Positions 58,087 through 64,000 of a DNA stretch of 64,000 nt are shown here, in pieces (the first letter of the stretch is position 1; every line of letters starts with the position of its first letter). The translations under genes and the position numbers were made by a program. Where the stretch lies: assembly GCF_964340395.1 (NCBI RefSeq), contig NC_135557.1, positions 7,794,209-7,858,208 on the forward strand, read 5' to 3'. Below the pieces are notes generated by a model that had not been told where the DNA came from, searched no databases, and saw only the letters and a list, made by a program, of their open reading frames with translations. The stretch is from Glandiceps talaboti. Lineage: Eukaryota; Hemichordata; Enteropneusta; Spengelidae.

Positions 58087-58712
58087 GTATAAATAGAGTG
58101 TTTATATGTAGCAAAGTTGTCATTCAATATAATACTTTTCATTGTGAATACATAATTAGTCCCTGCTTTGTTAAATAGTTTTTGTGGTGACCTGGTCTAC
58201 TGAAGTACTTAGAATAGATAATGGGAATCATTGTGCAAATTAGTTTAATTAATATTCATTTGTTTGACAAATATATGAGTACAAGTTAACAACGTGTTTG
58301 ACCTAGCAGTTTCTGAGATAAGTTTGACCAAATATTTTCATTGTTATAAGGATTATGCAAATTAGTACAAACATAATGTGGATATTTATTTATTTATTTT
58401 GTAAGTTAAATCATTGATATGTATACACCAACAAACTATGTAAAATGATATACAAAGTAAAAAGTAAATAAATGTATATGCATTAATTTCGCTAACTAAA
58501 ATAATAGTTCCATACACACGGAAGCTTTCATTAATAACAAAAGGGAGGACCGGAATAAAGCAAGCCCAGTTTGTGGCATAAAATTTGGCCCACCAACTAG
58601 TCCGTTGTGCTAGACCCTACATCAATTTCCTTACTCTCATATATGACCCCTGTAGAAATACTAAATCAAATAAAATAAGACACTCAGCTTAATTCTTTCC
58701 TTATATCCTCAG
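58087..58712 (+). other. HNMT-like intron 2
   Basis: 626 bp, AT-rich, GT at the start and TATCCTCAG at the end. It includes a TTTATTTATTTATTTTG run near 58,386. No other feature. Confidence 0.75.
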
Positions 58713-59056
58713 GTGGCTGGTCGGATTGCAAAATCAAAATTGATCAGATATACAGGAATTCGAAGAGAATATTCGTTGACTGTGAAAGTGTACTGGAGTG
58801 TTTGAAGGAACTTCCAGGAATTAAAATGGAAAAAGATGCCCGGGAATACCAAATAAAAGTAACTGAATGTTTTCAGCCACATTCTGTAGATGGAAATAAG
58901 ATGCTTGATATCTTTTATGGAATTTTAAATTTTCGTAAATATGTTGGACAAGAACGGGCAACTATGTTGTTGGATTACTTAAAAGAATTGTGTATTCGGA
59001 AAGGTGATGATTACTTTCTTGTTGGTTTTGACAATGACATTGTTATCAAAAAATAG
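58713..59056 (+). CDS. HNMT-like: HNMT-like exon 3 (C-terminal substrate-binding part)
   Basis: It starts in phase 1 with GGWSDCKIKIDQIY, then VDCESVLECLKELPG, VTECFQPHSVDGNKMLDIFY and the C-terminal VGFDNDIVIKK with TAG at 59,054-59,056. The order matches the HNMT C-terminal substrate-binding region, and the frame is fully open. Confidence 0.85.
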
Positions 59057-59084
59057 CGCCAATGGCATTGTTGCATAACTGTAT

Positions 59085-59470
59085 CTAATGCTACGGGCGT
59101 GGTCTTGTTGCTAGGCATATTTGCATACACTTTTGGAATCTTTATTCACTTGCCTACCCTTCCAAGTTTTCATCTCTGCCATATAAACCATCTTGTGGAT
59201 GTTGCTATGGACGTAGTCTTGTTGCTATAAATATTAACGTATTCTCTATTCACTCACCTACGTGTCTATGTTGTTATCCTTGTAATATGCGTTATTACTT
59301 CATTGTTGCTAAGGGTGTGGCCATGGTTGCTAGGGCCAGTTGTATCAAAATGTTTTGAACAAAAACTTCAGTTAAGACCTCCAGAAACACCCCTACCAAG
59401 TTTGAGTCCCATTCACTATGTAGTTTTCAAAGTATGTTTTTTACAAAAATTAAGATGTTTAGACGTAATC
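59085..59470. repeat. Degenerate repeat region downstream of the methyltransferase gene
   Basis: GGGCGTGGTCTTGTTGCTAG, GGACGTAGTCTTGTTGCTAT and GGTGTGGCCATGGTTGCTAG recur at about 59,096, 59,211 and 59,314, indicating older copies of a tandem repeat with period near 110 bp. Confidence 0.65.
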
Positions 59471-59900
59471 TGCATATTGTTGATGGGATGATCACATTGT
59501 GGCTACATCTTCATATACACATCCATACAGACATCCCCATTAAATTTCGACCCAATCTGCTCAGTAGTTTTGAATTACAGAGTTTTGACCAAACAGACAC
59601 ATTATAGTCGTAATTTGCGATTCACTGAAGGGATCATCATGTTATGAACAATTCTTCAACTAAACACTCCGGAGAATGCTCCCACCAAATTTCAATCAAA
59701 TCTGCTCAGTAATTTAGAATTATAGATTTTTCACAGAAGAGATACACTTTTAGCCCAAATTTGCATATCACTGATGTGATCATCATATTAAGAATACATC
59801 TTAATCTAAACACCCCTTATTAGAATGTTCCCGCAACATCTCAGACGCATCTGCTCAGTATTTTTGGAATTATAGACTCTTGGCCAAAATGACACATTTT
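59471..59900. repeat. ~145-bp tandem repeat, three copies
   Basis: TGCATATTGTTGATGGGATG, TGCGATTCACTGAAGGGATC and TGCATATCACTGATGTGATC start at 59,471, 59,616 and 59,762. CTGCTCAGTA recurs at about 59,558, 59,702 and 59,850. Confidence 0.85.
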
Positions 59901-59924
59901 GTACATTTTGTACATTTGTAAAGA

Positions 59925-60006
59925 CACGTTTTTTTGTTTTTGTTTTTTGTTTTGTGTGTGTTTGTTTGTTTGTTTGTTTGTTTGTTTGTTTGTTGTTTGT
60001 TTGTTT
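59925..60006. repeat. (TTTG)n-rich simple sequence
   Basis: Interrupted TTTTTG, TGTG and GTTT units. Confidence 0.9.
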
Positions 60007-60073
60007 TGGGGGACTGTCTTAATAATACACGCTTAAAATTCTGTATAATACGATGCATACATTGATGATAACA

Positions 60074-60300
60074 ATTTGCATATGTCATATATGATAATAT
60101 AGCTTGTAGTTTTTATTACATTTTGCATAATTAATTATTTTCAGTAATTAGACAGTATCTTAAGAATGCAAACTTCAACTTGAATTCAATTTGGTACGTA
60201 CCTCACACACAACTATTTGCACATTCTCTAAAAAGCTTGTTGACATGACATTTGCATAATTGACAATTTTCAGTAATTACTCTTTACTCTTAAAATTCAA
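60074..60300. repeat. ~130-146-bp repeat, related to 29.07-29.39 kb
   Basis: TTTTGCATAATTAATTATTT at 60,121 and TTTGCATAATTGACAATTTT at 60,251, each followed by CAGTAATTA. Confidence 0.7.
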
Positions 60301-60429
60301 CTACAAACTTCAAACATAACATATTGGCATCGCATCGATGTTGTTGCATTCCGATAATTATTGTGCGTAGGAACGAAAATATGAATACTTTGACCTTATG
60401 GAAGGCATTCAGTCTAAATTTGGTTGTGA

Positions 60430-61010
60430 TTGACGTCAGACTGGGTATTATTGGTTCATGAAGTGTAATTTTCATGTATTTAATCTTAGACTGAGGATTG
60501 ATAGAGAATTGAGTACTTTCCATTTCAGTAGACTTTTATTTTAGCAAAAGATTTCAAGGAAATACCAATTTCTCAATATAAAATAAAATGCAAGATATAT
60601 TATATAGCACATAGTATTTACGACACCATTGTGATTAGACTAAGGACTGTTGGCTCAAGGTGTGTTATTCACTTATACTTTGTCATTGGTCTGAAAAATA
60701 GGATTCTTGGTTCGAGATTGGTCCTAGACTGTTGGTATGTTGGTTCATCAAGTGTCATTCTTTCTCAAGTGTATTCGTATACCCAGCGGCTTAAAGGCTG
60801 TGCATTGCCGGGCCATCCCTATCCACCTCCATCCCCAACTTTTAGTCTATCAGAGAATGATATCTGATGGTCCCACCTGCTGATGTTTCGTCTATCAGAG
60901 GCTATTCATGTACACTTTGTGATTTGTCTTAGACCAAGTTCTTTTGTTTTGGGTCATGAAATGTCATCATGCCTTTTTCTCTGAGATTGGTACAAGACTC
61001 AGTAGTAGGC
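60430..61010. repeat. Degenerate repeats around TTGGTTCATnAAGTGT
   Basis: Similar phrases at about 60,450, 60,735 and 60,950 (GGTTCATGAAGTGTAATTTT, GGTTCATCAAGTGTCATTCT, GGGTCATGAAATGTCATCAT), each near an AGAYTG/TTAGAC motif. No gene. Confidence 0.5.
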
Positions 61011-61562
61011 AAAGTGTAATATTTTATAATGTATATACTGTTGTTTTCAATAAAAAGAAATTGCACCAAAACTGTTTGTATGAATAACATTTTGTTGTTG
61101 TTGCTGTCGTTGTTGTTTATTTTATTGTATGTTTGTTACTTGTAAATGAGCCAAATGAGAATGGTTGGTGGGATATGCTAAAAGATAATGAGAGATTGTT
61201 TTTGTTTGTTTTTATTTGTGTGTTTGCATAATTGTTCTGAGAAATCATCAACAGACAATGCCAAACTACTTCAGTGAGAGACACGTACACCATTAAAGGA
61301 ATACAACATTGATTAATGAACAATAGGGAACGATTAGTATTTTCATCAGGGAGACTAGGGAGGAAATGGGGTAGGTTCAGGAAAACACTTGGGGAAATAT
61401 CTTGAAAATTCTGATGAGCTGATATATTGTGCTCTAGATTGTGTTGCCTTTTGATTGAAATTAAACCTCAGACGAGCTCATCAACCTTGTATAGTTACGT
61501 TTATCGGCGTACAGCGATAATCTATATTGAACTATAAGGTAGGTGATAGCCATAAAAATATA

Positions 61563-61564
61563 TT

Positions 61565-61599
<35 letters not shown>
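61563..61599. repeat. (TG)n microsatellite
   Basis: About 17 TG units. The flanks 61,010-62,120 show no gene. Confidence 0.95.
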
Positions 61600-62121
61600 A
61601 GATGTAGAACGTTCAAAAAAAGACAGCATAATAAACATTCTCTTGAATTTGTTTAGTTCAAAACAATGACAGAAGTTGAATACCAAGAGCACTCTGGGTT
61701 AATTTCATTCATGCCTTTTCACAGGTAGTGATATGCATGTCCATATTTACAATTACTTGATACTGCAAGTTTGTGAGAAAGAAAATTGTTCAGCACCAAA
61801 TATCAACAAGACAAGAAGGTGTTTTCATTATTTCTCCCGGTGATAACCTTATTTATCGATCATATGCAGATGTATCATATGACATATATCATAAAGGGAC
61901 GATATGCTATTGTTACAATTGATATGTTATGATATAACCAGGAAATTAATATTAAATGCCATACAATCAGGTACATTAGACCAGTGCGCAAACCAATTCA
62001 CTTTTCGTTGTTATCATGTAAAAAATATTAACATTTTATGATTACCGCAAACGCACGCTGTTGAACCGAAATAATAACTTTTCAAAATTGATTGGTCGTA
62101 CGTCTTTTTCGAAATGTACAT

Positions 62122-62167
62122 ATTGGACCATAGACCCTCCACCAACGTGGAAGGTCTATGATTGGAC
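62122..62167. mobile_element. Mini-hairpin element M4 with perfect 7-bp duplication
   Basis: The 32-bp palindrome CATAGACCCTCCAC, CAAC, GTGGAAGGTCTATG at 62,129-62,160 lies between two ATTGGAC copies. Confidence 0.85.
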
Positions 62168-62170
62168 AGA

Positions 62171-62510
62171 CCACAGGGAACAAAACAAATAATCAAGTTT
62201 GTTCTCGCGATTTTCCGGATTTCTGATATTATTTTCTGTATATTTCAAATAAAGTTTTAAATACTTTTTCCTCTCAGTTTTTTCTCTATTTCCTTCATGA
62301 CATCACTGTCTTATCAGAGTTTATCAGCTTTGCATTAATTATTAGCTTGTTAATTCAAGAACAAACTCACTAGCTATTTGCCCACATTAATGCATTATAA
62401 CGTGAGTGAGGAAACAATGTTGAAAACTTTATTTGAAATGTAGAGAAAATAATATTAGAAATCCGGAAAATCGCGAGAACAAAATTGATTATTTGTCCTT
62501 TACCCTATGG
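62171..62510. mobile_element. 340-bp MITE with long (~85-bp) inverted ends
   Basis: CCACAGGGAACAAAACAAAT...AGTTTGTTCTCGCGATTTTC, CGGATTTCTGATATTATTTT at the left is mirrored at 62,425-62,510 with moderate divergence. The interior is unique. It sits three bases from the M4 right target copy. No target duplication was recognised. Confidence 0.75.
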
Positions 62511-62565
62511 TACAAAACTGATCCGCCATTGAATTCATTGTACAGTATCAAGTACAACAATGACA

Positions 62566-62714
62566 CTATCTAACAACTGGAGCATCAGTAATGTCATCGC
62601 CTCTGACTTCCAATCCCTCATCCACGGCGTGCTTCTCACTCACAACTAAAACGAACCTATAATTATCAATGTCGGTCCAGGTTATCTTCATTTCCAGTTC
62701 GATTGCAGGAATCG
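62566..62714 (-). CDS. Candidate last coding exon, unrecognised
   Basis: A CTGTTCTGTTGCAG acceptor (minus strand) opens a phase-1 frame IPAIELEMKITWTDIDNYRF, VLVVSEKHAVDEGLEVRGDD, ITDAPVVR and TAG. Composition and alternating hydrophobic pattern look like a folded domain. No family is recognised and no upstream partner exon was found to the right before the tandem repeats. Confidence 0.35.
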
Positions 62715-62834
62715 CTGCAACAGAACAGTCAGACGAAAGCGAACGTGGTAAGCCTTTGCAAGTACCAGTAGTTGCATCGTCAAGAATTTTACCTTGTGAG
62801 TTACTTGTCAATGAGAGGTACTTTTCTGTATTGA

Positions 62835-63330
62835 CCTTAATAGTTCACCCTTGTAAAACTTTTTTAACCAAGGACGCTCTGTCTAATTAGCGGATAGTTT
62901 ATAAAGTTTACAAAGTTTAGAACGATATTAGACGCTATACTTAGCGGATGTATCCTTGTAAAACCTTTTTAAAGCAAGGACAGCCTGTCTAATTACCGGA
63001 TAGTTTACAATGTTTAGAAAAATATTTAGACGCAATAATTAGCGGATATATCCTTGTAAAACTGTTTTAACCAAGGGCGGTCTGTCTAATTAGCGGATAG
63101 TTTATAAAGTTTATAAAGTTTAGAACGATATTTAGACGCGATAATTAACGGATATATCCTTGTAAAATTATTTTCACTAGAGACGGCCTGTCTTATTAGT
63201 GGATAGTGTATACATTTTATAAAGTCTAGAACGATATTTAGACGCGATAATTAGCGGATATATCCTTGTAAAACTTTTTTAACCAAGGACGGTCAGTTTA
63301 ATTAGCGGATAGTTTATAAAGTTTAGAACG
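62835..63330. repeat. ~105-bp tandem repeat, five copies
   Basis: CTGTCTAATTAGCGGATAGT-type starts at about 62,879, 62,987, 63,081, 63,189 and 63,295, each linked to TATCCTTGTAAAACTTTTTT and ACGATATTTAGACGC. Confidence 0.9.
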
Positions 63331-63429
63331 ATAAGTATATGCTAAAGTCATGTAGTTTAGCTGTGTTTATCGAGTTTATCTAGTTTAGCTCTCATAGGTA
63401 ATACATAGCGTTTAGCTACATACCTTATA

Positions 63430-63918
63430 ATTAGGGGAAGACACAGTTTCGCACCTAGTTAGGTGCTGAACCGTGTCTTTCTCTAAGTACGTGCTTGTTG
63501 ATAAGAGGTGCGACCTCTTCAAAGACCGAGGTCATTACATTATTGTACACCTTAACAAGCTCAGTGACGCATATGTCAGATTCTGAAAGACCAGGAAGTG
63601 TCAATGACGCAGTTTTATGTTTGACAATACCTATGTCGATGTTAGCAAGTTTTTCTTGAAGATCAAAGAATTTTCCGCGGCTGTGGTCGTGTAAATATGG
63701 TTGAGAAATGAAGAGCAGGATGGTCGGATTTGATTCCATTAATACAAGGGTCAGCTGCTCGAGTGATAATCAGATCCAATGTATGGCCTTTAGTATGTGT
63801 TGAACCAATCACATGTTGAGTAAATCCCATCGAGTTAAGCAGATCGGAGAACATTTCGCTGTCTGTGTCAGCACGATTATCAACATGAATATTGAAATCA
63901 CCAACAGTGATTAGAACT
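63430..63918 (-). mobile_element. LINE endonuclease-domain fragment, minus strand
   Basis: From the right: VGDFNIHVDN (about 63,910), FSDLLNSMGFTQHVIGSTHT, KGHTLDLIITRA and SDHPALHFS, then after a frameshift LQEKLANIDIG and YNNVMTSVFEEVAPLINKHV. This is the C-terminal APE-type endonuclease and following linker of a CR1/L2-like LINE. The catalytic GDFN and SDH motifs are present. It is broken at both ends; a hairpin (63,439-63,480) marks the left edge. The last 80 bases of the window show nothing. Confidence 0.85.
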
Positions 63919-64000
63919 TAAATTTAATGGAGAATTCACTAATTGGCTTAAGCTTGTACGTACGGATCGATACCCTAGAGCTTCCTATGAAATGTTAATG

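Noticed and set aside
63439-63480. Hairpin AAGACACAGTTTCGCACCTA / TAGGTGCTGAACCGTGTCTT
   Set aside because: Considered as another mini-hairpin, but its ends differ from the family and no flanking 7-bp duplication is present.

Overview
The window looks like repeat-rich animal DNA, probably from a marine invertebrate, possibly a deuterostome such as a lancelet, hemichordate or echinoderm. The evidence is intron-bearing genes with GT/AG splice sites, an AT-rich background, many long microsatellites, degenerate non-LTR retrotransposons of Rex1/CR1/L2-like type, foldback MITEs, and a histamine N-methyltransferase-like gene, a family that is expanded in such animals. The species cannot be named from the sequence alone. 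No bacterial-style operons, rRNA, tRNA or CRISPR were seen.

Two host genes can be assembled by eye. On the minus strand (about 4.86 kb down to 0.45 kb) four phase-compatible exons encode the first 185 residues of an unrecognised secreted, very acidic protein; the gene appears to run off the left edge. On the plus strand (57,003-59,056) three exons sum to a 290-residue histamine N-methyltransferase-like protein. That gene carries a +1 frameshift in exon 1 and an in-frame TAA in exon 2, and residues expected to contact histamine are not conserved. Three weaker single-exon candidates lie near 13.2, 51.9 and 62.6 kb.

Layout: 0.4-4.9 kb secreted-protein gene; 5.3-6.1 kb LINE; 6.5-10.3 kb higher-order repeat built on a 42-bp minisatellite with CRE-like motifs; 13.5-17.9 kb microsatellite-cored elements around a Rex1-like LINE; 18.0-20.7 kb inverted 24-bp minisatellites; 22.1-26.2 kb a pair of near-identical 1.05-kb inverted arms made of LINE pieces; 26.4-29.8 kb MITE, trinucleotide arrays and 146-bp repeats; 30.6 and 49.6 kb two apparently identical 259-bp elements; 31.8 kb foldback element with 9-bp target duplication; 34.4-39.4 kb two LINEs; 42.4-44.2 kb a possible decayed transposon; 50.3-51.4 kb the most complete microsatellite-cored element; 52-57 kb mostly unique AT-rich DNA; 57-59 kb methyltransferase gene; 59-64 kb tandem repeats, a MITE and a LINE endonuclease fragment.

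The most unusual signal is a set of very small (26-36 bp) palindromic insertions with ends close to C(A/T)nnGAC...GTC(T)nnG, each flanked by a 7-bp direct repeat. Six clear copies (one further duplicated) and two degraded ones are scattered from 35 to 62 kb. One has an apparent paralogous empty site inside this window, and another interrupts a LINE reading frame between two copies of its target. They behave like minimal mobile hairpins and I do not recognise them as a described family.
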